From the NCBI GenBank assembly GCA_964571235.1, contig CAZNAI010000004.1, positions 496,001 to 560,000 of the forward strand: a stretch of 64,000 nt of DNA, given 5' to 3'. Numbering within the stretch: the first letter of the stretch is position 1; the number at the start of each line of letters is the position of its first letter. Positions 32,948-40,906 of the stretch are shown here, piece after piece. The notes under the pieces were generated by a model. The model did not search any database. It saw only the letters and a program-made list of their open reading frames with translations, and was not told where the DNA came from. The position numbers and the translations under genes were made by a program. Source of the stretch: JACRAV01 sp964571235 (GTDB lineage Bacteria > Zixibacteria > MSB-5A5 > GN15 > FEB-12).

Positions 32948-34894
32948 ATGCAGAATCGTGTCTCCCATTTGACCGCCCCGTTTCGGTTGGGATTTCTGGT
33001 GCGCCTGAGCGTGCTCTTGGTCGCGCAGATAGTCTTTCTCTTCTCGGCTTTCGCTCTGGTAATCTTTGTGCCCGAGAACAAGCCAGAGCGAGAAAGAGGG
33101 AGCGCCGAGATGTCCAGGTTACTGGGGGAGATTGCCAGTGCCATTGGAGGCATTTCAATTACCGATAGCGGAGTATCTTTGGAGTCGGCCGCGGGTCAGG
33201 TTGCGGGGACAAAGCTCGTTAACGCCGCCCGAGTACAGCGCTTCTCCATAACGTGCGCGAGTCCGGATCGACGGACAATCTTCGAGTGGCGAGCATCTAC
33301 CGGATCCACTGAGGAGAGTCTGGTTGCTTTGGAACCCGACACCGATCAAATCGCCACTCTGATCTCGCTGGTGGCCAACATGCCACACGGGTACCAACTT
33401 CACTTGACTGAACACAAATCGGCTCCGCTGTATATCGAGCGATTCGATCTGGCCAATCTCGGACCGGTGGTACTGGCGGCCGAAGAGACTACCGACGTGG
33501 TGGCTGATTCGAGAGCTAACCTAATGGACACCATTATTCTTCTCTTTCTTGTTTCAACGCTCATCTCATTGCTCATCGTGTATCTCCTGTGGAAACGACT
33601 CCAGCAACCTCTTGAGAATTTGACACAAATTGTAGAGGCCACTGCCCGCGGGGACATGGCACATTCAGTAGATACTGCGGCCGAAGAACAAGAAATAACC
33701 CGTCTGGCCAACGGCCTGAGCCAATTGGCGGACCATCAACAGCGCGATCACAAGGCGGCTCAAGTGGCAGGGGAGAAACTTCAAGAGGCGAGCACTGCTT
33801 TGCGGGAGTCTCAACATTTCCTTCAAACGATTATAGACCGCTCGCCGTCGGGGATGATTGTCACGGATTCCGGTGGAAAGATCGTGATTCTGAATCATGC
33901 CGCGGCAAAGGAGTTTGGGTATTCCTCGGCCGAGTCAATTGGTAAAGGAGTCGAGTCCCTTTTCGTCATCCCGGCTGAATCGATTGGCGCCAGCGGGGAA
34001 CAGTCAGGTTTTGAGACGGTGTGCTGGAGGCGCGACGGCGACTCGTTCCCAGCGTATATAGTTTCGGCCTCGGTGGAGACCGCCGGGGCGGGTCAGGGCG
34101 CCCGTGTGTATATTCTGCGCGACATAGTGGAAAGTCGGGGGTATCAGGATATGATGGTTCGCCTTGACCGCAACGCGGCTCGTGGCGCGATGGCGGCCGA
34201 TATCGGACATGAGATTAATAATTTTCTCGCAGTAGTTCTCGGTAATCTGGAACTTCTTCCGCGTGCCTTTGCCAAGGGTGACGAAGCGGGGATCAAGAAA
34301 AAGCTCGAGACGATGAAGGTGAATGTTGAAAAAATCGCCCGATTCGCCGACGGCCTGATGGTCGAAAGCGCTAACGACGATCTGCAGACTGTCTCTATGA
34401 GTGTCAATCAGATTGTCGAGAATGTGATCTCCTTTTTGAGATTCCAGAATCGTTTCGACGGAGTCGACTGGGTGGTTCAACTACGGCCGGATCTTCCGAT
34501 GGCAGAAATCGACGATGCCCGAGTCCAGCAGGTGCTGGTCAATCTGTTGTACAATGCCGCTGAGGCAGTGGGAGAGATTGAAGGGAATCATGTCCTGACG
34601 GTGACCACTCGTCCAGGGGTTCATGGGAATACGCCGGTAGTTCATGTCGACGTAGTCGACAATGGTCCGGGGGTTCAGCAAGATAAAGAGACACTGTTGT
34701 TCCGATCCAGATTCACGACCAAGAAGCAGGGGCATGGTTTTGGGCTGATGACCTGCCGCAAATTGGTTGAGCAACACGGTGGCTGGATAGGCTACCAATT
34801 CGAGAACGGCGCACATTTCTGGTTTGAGTTGCCGCTTGAACAGGCCGCAGTAAACCAAGCCTCTGCTACGGCTCCTGCCGCGTTGTCGGTTTGA
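32948..34894 (+). CDS. Membrane sensor histidine kinase (extracytoplasmic sensor, HAMP, PAS)
   Basis: 648 residues. Membrane helix 1 near residues 16-38, extracytoplasmic sensor about 39-190, membrane helix 2 about 193-216 (TIILLFLVSTLISLLIVYLL), HAMP about 217-270, coiled region, PAS about 290-400 (IIDRSPSGMIVTDSGGKIVI), then an HWE/HisKA-like dimer domain with the phospho-His H421 in ADIGHEINNFLAVVLGNLEL. ATPase boxes: N QVLVNLLYNAAEAV, G1 DVVDNGPGV, F/G2 FTTKKQGHGFGL. All catalytic motifs are present. No response regulator is adjacent. Next gene is a second kinase 43 bp away. May be controlled by the structured leader upstream. Confidence 0.92.
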   Translation: MQNRVSHLTAPFRLGFLVRLSVLLVAQIVFLFSAFALVIFVPENKPERERGSAEMSRLLGEIASAIGGISITDSGVSLESAAGQVAGTKLVNAARVQRFSITCASPDRRTIFEWRASTGSTEESLVALEPDTDQIATLISLVANMPHGYQLHLTEHKSAPLYIERFDLANLGPVVLAAEETTDVVADSRANLMDTIILLFLVSTLISLLIVYLLWKRLQQPLENLTQIVEATARGDMAHSVDTAAEEQEITRLANGLSQLADHQQRDHKAAQVAGEKLQEASTALRESQHFLQTIIDRSPSGMIVTDSGGKIVILNHAAAKEFGYSSAESIGKGVESLFVIPAESIGASGEQSGFETVCWRRDGDSFPAYIVSASVETAGAGQGARVYILRDIVESRGYQDMMVRLDRNAARGAMAADIGHEINNFLAVVLGNLELLPRAFAKGDEAGIKKKLETMKVNVEKIARFADGLMVESANDDLQTVSMSVNQIVENVISFLRFQNRFDGVDWVVQLRPDLPMAEIDDARVQQVLVNLLYNAAEAVGEIEGNHVLTVTTRPGVHGNTPVVHVDVVDNGPGVQQDKETLLFRSRFTTKKQGHGFGLMTCRKLVEQHGGWIGYQFENGAHFWFELPLEQAAVNQASATAPAALSV

Positions 34895-34937
34895 GTTTTC
34901 AATTGCCGCTCCACGCACGGAGCGTTAGTTTCCCGTC

Positions 34938-36965
34938 ATGTCCGAGATAGCCAAGTTAAGGCCGCGCAGTCGCTACACATGGTGGGTGCTCGCTCTGGCC
35001 GCCGGAGTGGTGTTACTCGTTACTGCGGTTGGAATATTCAAAAGCCGAAACGACAGTTATGGACTGTTGGTTCAGCAGGGCTCGGTTTTTACCGAGGCGC
35101 TGGCCGTCGCCTGTCAGAATACAGCCGTCACTGAATCGTATTATGATCGACTCGCCGCCGATCATTATCAGGATTTGGCTGACGATTTGTCCGGGGGAGA
35201 TGCTCGCCGGTTGACTTCCGATCACCTTACTTCGTTTGTGCGCGACCGTGGCCTGCTCGGGGCCTACATATATGATTCGTCCGGCCTGCTCTTGCTTTCC
35301 GATATTGCCCAAGGCCCGGTGATCCGTCCACCGGCGGAGATTGAGGCGGCGGTTCATAAACTGGTGTCGGACTTTGCCACTCGTTCTACGATTGTATATC
35401 GAGAGGACACGGTGTCCGGGCTCAAACTTCATTATTTTATCGAAGTCACCAACCAACTGGATAGAGTGATTGTTTTGGCGGTCGATGCATCGCTGTATGA
35501 CGATGCTAAGTCCCGCACCGGAATCGGAGTGTTGGCCCAACAGATGGCCTCCGAGCCGGGGATAGAGTATATCGTCTATCAATCGACCGATGGAATAGTC
35601 GTTTCTTCGCGAGCGAGCGGGGGGTTCGAGGCGATCGAATCGGACAATTTCCTGACCAATGCACTGGAGAGTGACTCAATTGTCTCGCGTCGAGCAGATT
35701 GGAACGGAAAAGAGATACTCGAATTGGTGCGGCCATTTTCGACGCGCAAGTATCCATTTGGACTCTTGCGGGTTGGTGTGTCACTTGATCGTTTTTTGGT
35801 TGTATCGCGACAATTTGATCAACTGATGATTGTCCTGGCGTTGGCGCTACTTGGGGTAACAGCAGTCAGCGGACTGTATTTATCGGGTCGCAAGGAGCGG
35901 GAGGGTTTGCGAAAGGACATTACGAATATTCGATCAGTCACCGACCAGATATTTGCGGAGCTATCGACGGGGGTGATGGTAATTGATCACGCGGGCGTGA
36001 TTCAAATGGCCAATGCCTCATTAGAAAAAATGCTGGGCGTGGCTGTGGCCGGCCGGCGTGTCGAGGAGCTTGGACCGAACTTACCGAAGACACTTTCCGA
36101 AATGCTCGCGAATGACAGTACGATTGAAGAATCAGAAGTGTCCATAGGGGTGGGTGGGTATGAGCGAGTGTTGCTGATCGGTCGTTCGCGAATACAGCCG
36201 TCGGGTGGCGATGCGGGAGGCATTGTGCTGGTGGCCACCGACATCACGCAGTTGCGGGAATATCAAATAGCGGCGGCCCGAAAAGAACGGCTTTCGGAAA
36301 TGGGACATCTGGCGGCGGCGGTTGCACACGAGATACGGAATCCTCTCAATGCGATTTCAATCGCGGCTCAGCGATTGGAAAGCGAATTTGCTCCGGCGGA
36401 CCGCAGTGAAGAGTTTGCAGGAATGACAACACAGATTCGCGCCGAAACAAAGCGGCTCAATGAAATTATCACACGTTTTCTTTCGCTGTCGCGGGCAGAG
36501 AGTCCTGCGAGGGCTGAAGCCGATTTGAACAAAGGAATCGAGTCGTTTGTTGGGCTGATCAACGGAGAAGCACAGACGTTAGGAATTCGAGTTGAGACCA
36601 GTTGTTCGCCCGGTCTGGCTATTGGCCTAAGCGAAAGTCGCCTAAAGGAAATACTGCTGAATCTATTCAACAATGCCAAGGAAGCAATCTTGTCGCGCGA
36701 GGGGGGAGCGAAGATCATTCGATTGACCGGCGCGACACTCGGCTCCAGTGTCCTGCTTGTTGTCGCCGACTCAGGGCCGGGAATTCCCAAGGATCGGCGA
36801 TCTTCGGTGCTGGCGCCATACTTTACTACCAAGGAAGCCGGAACCGGGATCGGATTATCCGCTGTGCATCAGATTGTCGAAAATGCTGGCGGGCGGCTCA
36901 CTATTGGGGCGAGCGATCTGGGTGGCGCGGAGATTCAGATCGAGCTACCTGCCGCGGCTAACTAA
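34938..36965 (+). CDS. Membrane sensor histidine kinase (NtrB/AtoS-like)
   Basis: 675 residues. Membrane helix 1 at about 15-37, a long periplasmic sensor (about 38-295, dCache-like length), membrane helix 2 at about 297-315, then PAS (about 330-440; TGVMVIDHAGVIQMANASLE), HisKA with H464 in AVAHEIRNPLNAISIAAQRL, and HATPase_c (N box KEILLNLFNNAKEAI, G1 VVADSGPGIP, G2 GTGIGLSAVHQIVENAGG). The HisKA style matches kinases that normally phosphorylate NtrC-type sigma54 activators. None is in this window. Probably co-transcribed with the preceding kinase, and the two may form a heterodimer or act in one pathway. Confidence 0.92.
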   Translation: MSEIAKLRPRSRYTWWVLALAAGVVLLVTAVGIFKSRNDSYGLLVQQGSVFTEALAVACQNTAVTESYYDRLAADHYQDLADDLSGGDARRLTSDHLTSFVRDRGLLGAYIYDSSGLLLLSDIAQGPVIRPPAEIEAAVHKLVSDFATRSTIVYREDTVSGLKLHYFIEVTNQLDRVIVLAVDASLYDDAKSRTGIGVLAQQMASEPGIEYIVYQSTDGIVVSSRASGGFEAIESDNFLTNALESDSIVSRRADWNGKEILELVRPFSTRKYPFGLLRVGVSLDRFLVVSRQFDQLMIVLALALLGVTAVSGLYLSGRKEREGLRKDITNIRSVTDQIFAELSTGVMVIDHAGVIQMANASLEKMLGVAVAGRRVEELGPNLPKTLSEMLANDSTIEESEVSIGVGGYERVLLIGRSRIQPSGGDAGGIVLVATDITQLREYQIAAARKERLSEMGHLAAAVAHEIRNPLNAISIAAQRLESEFAPADRSEEFAGMTTQIRAETKRLNEIITRFLSLSRAESPARAEADLNKGIESFVGLINGEAQTLGIRVETSCSPGLAIGLSESRLKEILLNLFNNAKEAILSREGGAKIIRLTGATLGSSVLLVVADSGPGIPKDRRSSVLAPYFTTKEAGTGIGLSAVHQIVENAGGRLTIGASDLGGAEIQIELPAAAN

Positions 36966-36968
36966 GGC

Positions 36969-36997
36969 AAAAAAAAGAAGCGGCCGGGTTCGGCCGC
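36969..36997 (-). terminator. Intrinsic terminator of the citrate synthase gene
   Basis: On the minus strand: stem GCGGCCG / CGGCCGC (36980-36986 and 36991-36997), 4-nt loop, then a U-rich run from the A8 block at 36969-36976. 36 bp after the gltA stop, just beyond the kinase stop on the other strand. Confidence 0.82.
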
Positions 36998-37032
36998 CTC
37001 ATCGGATTGATCCTTCAATCGAGATTCAGTTC

Positions 37033-38301
37033 TTACGCCTGCTTTTTCATCCAGGCGGTGCTGACTGATTTCGGGCGGGTGATCGGAGTTCCGACCGCAC
37101 GATTTAGCACAAGCTGGGCGAGCATTCCCATCGCACGAGAGACTGAGAAGAGCACGGTGTAATACTCGAACTCCTTCAGGCCGTAGTGATAGAGAATGGC
37201 CCCGGAGCCGGCGTCGACGTTTGGCCACGGATCTTTGGCCTTGCCGTGTTCCTGCAAGACTTTCGGTACCGTGTTGAAGACGCGGTCGACGGTAATAAAC
37301 GCCGGGTCGTCTTTGAGATACTGACGACCGAATTCACGGAAGGCCTCAAATCGGGGATCGGTGATGCGAAGCACGGCGTGGCCGTAACCGGGGACCACTT
37401 TTCCGCCTTTGAGCGTTTCCCACGCGTAGTCGTAGATTTCTTTCTCAGTGGGGGCACCTTTGAATTTCTTGATGGTGTCCAAAATCCAACCGAGACATTC
37501 CTGATTGGCAAGTCCGTGCAGAGGACCGGCCAGGCCGTTCAGACCGGCGGAAACGGCATAGTACGGATCGGACAGGGCTGAGCCGACAGTGTGGCAAGTG
37601 AAGGCCGAGACGTTGCCGCCCTCGTGATCCGAATGCAGAACAAGGTAGAGGCGCATCATCTTGGAGGTCTCACCCTTGACATCTTTCAGGCCAAGCATTC
37701 GGACATAGTCGGAAGACCAGTCGCGGGTTTTCGACGGGCCAGTGATCGGCCCCTTCTTGTATTTCATCTTGTAGATGCCGGCCGCGATTGTGTGAATCGT
37801 CCCGAGAATGCGCATTGCGTCGGCCAGGGCATGAATCCAGTAGTCGGTCTTCGGCATACCTTCGTCGTATTTCTTGCGGAAGATCGACTCATTTTCCATC
37901 GCGAGGATAGCGGTGTCGAGCATCGCCATCGGGTGCGAGGTTTTCGGCATTGCCTTAAGAACTTTCCAAACATACGGCGGGACTTTGCCGTTAGCTTTCA
38001 GTTCTTTTTGGAAGATCGCCAGTTCGTCGGCGGAAGGAAGCTCACCGGTGATTAACAGCCAGAAGATCTCTTCGGGCAGACGGTCTTTCAGCTCCATGAT
38101 CGGACGACCACGAATGATGAGGCCGGTATCGGGTTCCACGACGGATGTGTCGCAGACGAGACCTTTGACGCCTCGCATACCGCCGAACGCCTGTTCGATC
38201 GTGACCTGCGATATGACTTTATCGCTTTTGGCCAGAGCGGCGCGTTCCTGACGCAGTGCGGGGATCATCTCGGCCAGTTTCTCTTTGAGTGTCTTGGCCA
38301 T
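37033..38301 (-). CDS. gltA: Citrate (Si)-synthase, eukaryotic-like type
   Basis: 422 residues from ATG 38299-38301, with AAGGAG 9 nt upstream. Condenses acetyl-CoA and oxaloacetate to citrate, the entry to the TCA cycle. Catalytic motifs are HSDHEGGNVSAFTCH (first His), PGYGHAVLRITDPRF (second His) and NVDAGSGAILYHYG (Asp). The sequence resembles mitochondrial-type citrate synthase (MKYKKGPITGPS, LGLKDVKGETSKMMRLYL, GLAGPLHGLANQECL) rather than the NADH-inhibited E. coli type. Found in some Bacteroidetes/FCB and delta-proteobacteria. Single gene with a strong promoter and a CRP-like palindrome just after the transcription start. Confidence 0.95.
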   Translation of the reverse strand: MAKTLKEKLAEMIPALRQERAALAKSDKVISQVTIEQAFGGMRGVKGLVCDTSVVEPDTGLIIRGRPIMELKDRLPEEIFWLLITGELPSADELAIFQKELKANGKVPPYVWKVLKAMPKTSHPMAMLDTAILAMENESIFRKKYDEGMPKTDYWIHALADAMRILGTIHTIAAGIYKMKYKKGPITGPSKTRDWSSDYVRMLGLKDVKGETSKMMRLYLVLHSDHEGGNVSAFTCHTVGSALSDPYYAVSAGLNGLAGPLHGLANQECLGWILDTIKKFKGAPTEKEIYDYAWETLKGGKVVPGYGHAVLRITDPRFEAFREFGRQYLKDDPAFITVDRVFNTVPKVLQEHGKAKDPWPNVDAGSGAILYHYGLKEFEYYTVLFSVSRAMGMLAQLVLNRAVGTPITRPKSVSTAWMKKQA

Positions 38302-38351
38302 CTTTGCAACTCCTTCCGCGCACAATGAGGCGCGGTTGTTTATTTCCTACG

Positions 38352-38369
38352 ATGTGAAATCTTTCACAT
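38352..38369. promoter_or_regulatory. CRP-type palindrome at the gltA transcription start
   Basis: Perfect 18-bp palindrome ATGTGAAATCTTTCACAT. Its core TGTGA-N6-TCACA matches the E. coli CRP consensus. On the gltA strand it begins about 4 bp downstream of the predicted start, a position that would suit repression by roadblock or promoter occlusion. Confidence 0.65.
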
Positions 38370-38379
38370 TTGCTGGTGC

Positions 38380-38408
38380 AATATAGAACTGTGTTTTCAC
38401 CCTGTCAA
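38380..38408 (-). promoter_or_regulatory. Consensus-like promoter of gltA (TTGACA-17-TATATT)
   Basis: On the minus strand TTGACA (38403-38408), 17-bp spacer, TATATT (38380-38385). Predicted start near 38373, leader about 72 nt. Confidence 0.85.
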
Positions 38409-38441
38409 GAAATAGCTGGTATCAGCGGAGTTGGCGTAATT

Positions 38442-38496
38442 GTTTGTGAGTCAGTAGGTTGGCCGTCGAGAGTTGAGCCTACGAGTACTCGCAAAC
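38442..38496. other. Long imperfect hairpin in noncoding DNA
   Basis: GTTTG (38442-38446) / CAAAC (38492-38496), GAGT (38448-38451) / ACTC (38487-38490) and GTAGG (38454-38458) / CCTAC (38478-38482) nest in order. It lies between the end of the prfB operon and the gltA promoter. Could help end the long operon or be a structured RNA. No T-run on either strand. Confidence 0.4.
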
Positions 38497-38577
38497 TCGG
38501 ACATAATGGGAGTTTGAAGGAGATTGTGGAGGCAAAGTCGAGTAATTCTAAAGAGGCGTATCGTGGGTCTTTAAGGG

Positions 38578-39150
38578 CTATATAGAATCGTCCGGGGGAG
38601 CGATTTTGACTAACTGAATTGATGCGAAAGCAAGGGAATCGCGGGCGATAGATTTGACGAATGTTTGCAGGTCCTCGGTAGTTGCGGTGAGCACCAAATC
38701 GCCGGGCCCGAGTTGTTCGTGGGCGATGGTGAGTTGGCCGGACTCAATTTGCTTTTGTAGCCATTCAGAGTCGAGGACCGAAATTGTCAGCCCGGTGCTG
38801 TCGAGTTCAATCCGTGAAAAAGTGTGCGCACCGATCAAGTGTTCTTTGTAAGCGTCGGAGAGGACGTCGCTGGGATCCGGATACATGTCCATAAAGAAGT
38901 CGTCGCCGAGTTTGAGCAGGTGGGCGACAAACCAGGATGTGTCGTTTGATTCAACGTACGCCAGGGCATACGAAGAGTCCGGCTCGGCCTGAAAAAGCCA
39001 GAGGGCATCGCCATCTTCGGTTGTCCAGTCACCGGCGAGTTCCGTAATGACCAACTTGTCGCTTTCGTTGTAGAGTGGATGAAGCGAAGGGACCAGGCAT
39101 CCGGCGAGACTGAACAAGGCGATGCCAAGGGTGAACATCCGTCTTTTCAT
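38578..39150 (-). CDS. Small lipoprotein of unknown function
   Basis: 190 residues from ATG 39148-39150 with AGGAGG 9 nt upstream. Signal MKRRMFTLGIALFSLAGC with lipobox LAGC. The mature part begins LVPSLHPLYNESDKLVITEL, then GDWTTEDGDALWLFQ, an opening seen in small FCB lipoproteins of about 190 residues with unknown role. Acidic and beta-rich. Last gene of the prfB-pta-pckA operon (40 bp after the FAD oxidase gene). Confidence 0.78.
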   Translation of the reverse strand: MKRRMFTLGIALFSLAGCLVPSLHPLYNESDKLVITELAGDWTTEDGDALWLFQAEPDSSYALAYVESNDTSWFVAHLLKLGDDFFMDMYPDPSDVLSDAYKEHLIGAHTFSRIELDSTGLTISVLDSEWLQKQIESGQLTIAHEQLGPGDLVLTATTEDLQTFVKSIARDSLAFASIQLVKIAPPDDSI

Positions 39151-39190
39151 ACTCAAGTCCCTCCTTGGGACTGTGCGAGCACTGGGCAGT

Positions 39191-40549
39191 TCAGCCCAGG
39201 AGTTTGTCGGGATTCAGTCGGCGGTTCGGATCGAACACCGACTTGATCGTCTTCATAAACGATAATGTCGCAGAATCGAATTCCCATGACAAGTATTTCT
39301 TTTTGGCCAGTCCGATTCCGTGCTCACCGGTAAGCGTTCCGCCAAGATCCAGCGTGACCCGCATGAGCCGATCGATCTGATCATCAATCAGTGCCATGGT
39401 AGGCGGTTCAGTGTCACCGGCCAGAAAATTGACATGCAAGTTACCGTCGCCCGCGTGGCCGAACGAATTCACCCGCAGGCCATGTTTGCCATTTTGCTCA
39501 GCGACCCATTGCACCAGTTGCGGGAATTTGCTGTTGGGGACAGCGACATCCTCGGAGATGCGATAGGCGGCCGATTGTTTGATTGCTTTGGAAAGATTGC
39601 GTCGGACACGCCAGAGTTCTTCGGCTCGGTCGGCGTCGTCTTCGCGACGGAAGTAGACAGAGTTGTTCTTTCTACAGATTTGTTCGATGCGAACAGCCTG
39701 ATTTCCGCCCTCACCAGAAGTAGTCTCCAAGAGCAGAAGTGCGGCGACAGAATCGAGCCCCTCGGTTTTTTCATAGGCATTTGAGCAAGCGGCGGCGTCA
39801 CCGTCGAGAAATTCAAGAATAGTCGGAATGATTCCCGCGGCGGTGATATCGGAAACTGTCTGCGCGGCGCCTTTGGAGTGATCAAAGGCGACAAGGATGG
39901 TCGAGCCTTTTTCGATCGGCGGCGATAAGCGGACGGCGATGCGGGTCACGATTGAAAGGGTTCCCTCAGAGGCGATTTGCAGATCACCCAGATTCAGTCC
40001 GCGCTCGTGATTGAAGACACCGGTGCGAAGTATCGAGCCGTCGTGGAGGACAGATTCAAGTCCGATCACGTAATCTTTGGTAACGCCGAATTTCTTGCAC
40101 CGCAGGCCACCGGCGCCCTCAGCGACATTTCCACCGAGAGTAGATTCTCTCCAGCTCGCCGGATCGGGGGGATAGGTGAGTCCAACTTTGGATGCAGCTT
40201 CTTCGAGATCTTTAGTGATGACTCCCGCGCCACAGATGGCGGTCAAATTCGCAGAGTCGATTTCCAAATGATTGAGCAGTTCGGTCGAGATCACCAAAGC
40301 GCCGGGAGTGGCGACACAACCGCCCGAAAGCCCAGTACCTGCGCCGCGAGGAGTGATTGGTATCGAGTGATCGCTACAGAATTTGACCGCCGTGGCGACA
40401 TCTTCAGCCGAGCGAGCTTTGACCACTGCCGCAGGAATCGCATTGTAAGCGGTGGCGTCGTGAGAGTAATCGTCGAATTGTGACGGATCGGTTAGTAGCG
40501 AACCGGGATCGGATAGTCTCGCTCGCAGTTGTTCGAAGTGACTCGCCAT
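39191..40549 (-). CDS. FAD-linked oxidase, GlcD / D-lactate dehydrogenase family
   Basis: 452 residues from ATG 40547-40549. FAD-binding type 4 domain at about 35-215 (VVKARSAEDVATAVKFC, ITPRGAGTGLSGGCVATPG, DPASWRESTLGGNVAEGAGG). The C-terminal FAD-oxidase domain has NSFGHAGDGNLHVNFLAGD and LTGEHGIGLAKKKYLSWE with the conserved His pairs. The family oxidises glycolate, D-lactate or D-2-hydroxyglutarate to 2-oxoacids. No GlcE or GlcF partner (iron-sulfur subunit) is adjacent, so a single-subunit D-2-hydroxyacid dehydrogenase is more likely. Operon with pckA and fmdB. Confidence 0.9.
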   Translation of the reverse strand: MASHFEQLRARLSDPGSLLTDPSQFDDYSHDATAYNAIPAAVVKARSAEDVATAVKFCSDHSIPITPRGAGTGLSGGCVATPGALVISTELLNHLEIDSANLTAICGAGVITKDLEEAASKVGLTYPPDPASWRESTLGGNVAEGAGGLRCKKFGVTKDYVIGLESVLHDGSILRTGVFNHERGLNLGDLQIASEGTLSIVTRIAVRLSPPIEKGSTILVAFDHSKGAAQTVSDITAAGIIPTILEFLDGDAAACSNAYEKTEGLDSVAALLLLETTSGEGGNQAVRIEQICRKNNSVYFRREDDADRAEELWRVRRNLSKAIKQSAAYRISEDVAVPNSKFPQLVQWVAEQNGKHGLRVNSFGHAGDGNLHVNFLAGDTEPPTMALIDDQIDRLMRVTLDLGGTLTGEHGIGLAKKKYLSWEFDSATLSFMKTIKSVFDPNRRLNPDKLLG

Positions 40550-40582
40550 TGGTGGTCGCCCCACGTACCCAGAATCGGGCGG

Positions 40583-40900
40583 TCAGGAATCCGAAGTTTT
40601 CTTGCCGGTTGAGGTCGAGGGGGGCGGAGTCGATGCGGTCGGTTTGGATGCCGGAGTGGTTGGTGTGGAAGAAGTAGTTGAGCTGGATTTGTCGGCATCG
40701 GCTTTGGACTTGTAGTCCTTGCTTCGATAATCAGTGATATAGAAGCCGGATCCCTTGAAGAGAAATCCGGCGCCACCAGAAATGACCCGATGAGTTTTGT
40801 CCCCACATTTGGGGCAGAGCTCAATCGGGTCATCAGTCATCGACTGAAATTCTTCGAATTCATGGCCGCAGTGGGAACAGCGGTATTGGTAGGTCGGCAA
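40583..40900 (-). CDS. FmdB-family zinc-ribbon regulatory protein
   Basis: 105 residues. MPTYQYRCSHCGHEFEEFQS and ELCPKCGDKTHRVISGGAGF form the FmdB zinc ribbon (four Cys). The last 40 residues are low complexity Ser/Thr/Pro/Lys. FmdB-type proteins are small putative regulators common in many bacteria. It starts 6 bp after pckA and precedes the FAD oxidase by 33 bp. Confidence 0.9.
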   Translation of the reverse strand: MPTYQYRCSHCGHEFEEFQSMTDDPIELCPKCGDKTHRVISGGAGFLFKGSGFYITDYRSKDYKSKADADKSSSTTSSTPTTPASKPTASTPPPSTSTGKKTSDS

Positions 40901-40906
40901 CTTCGG

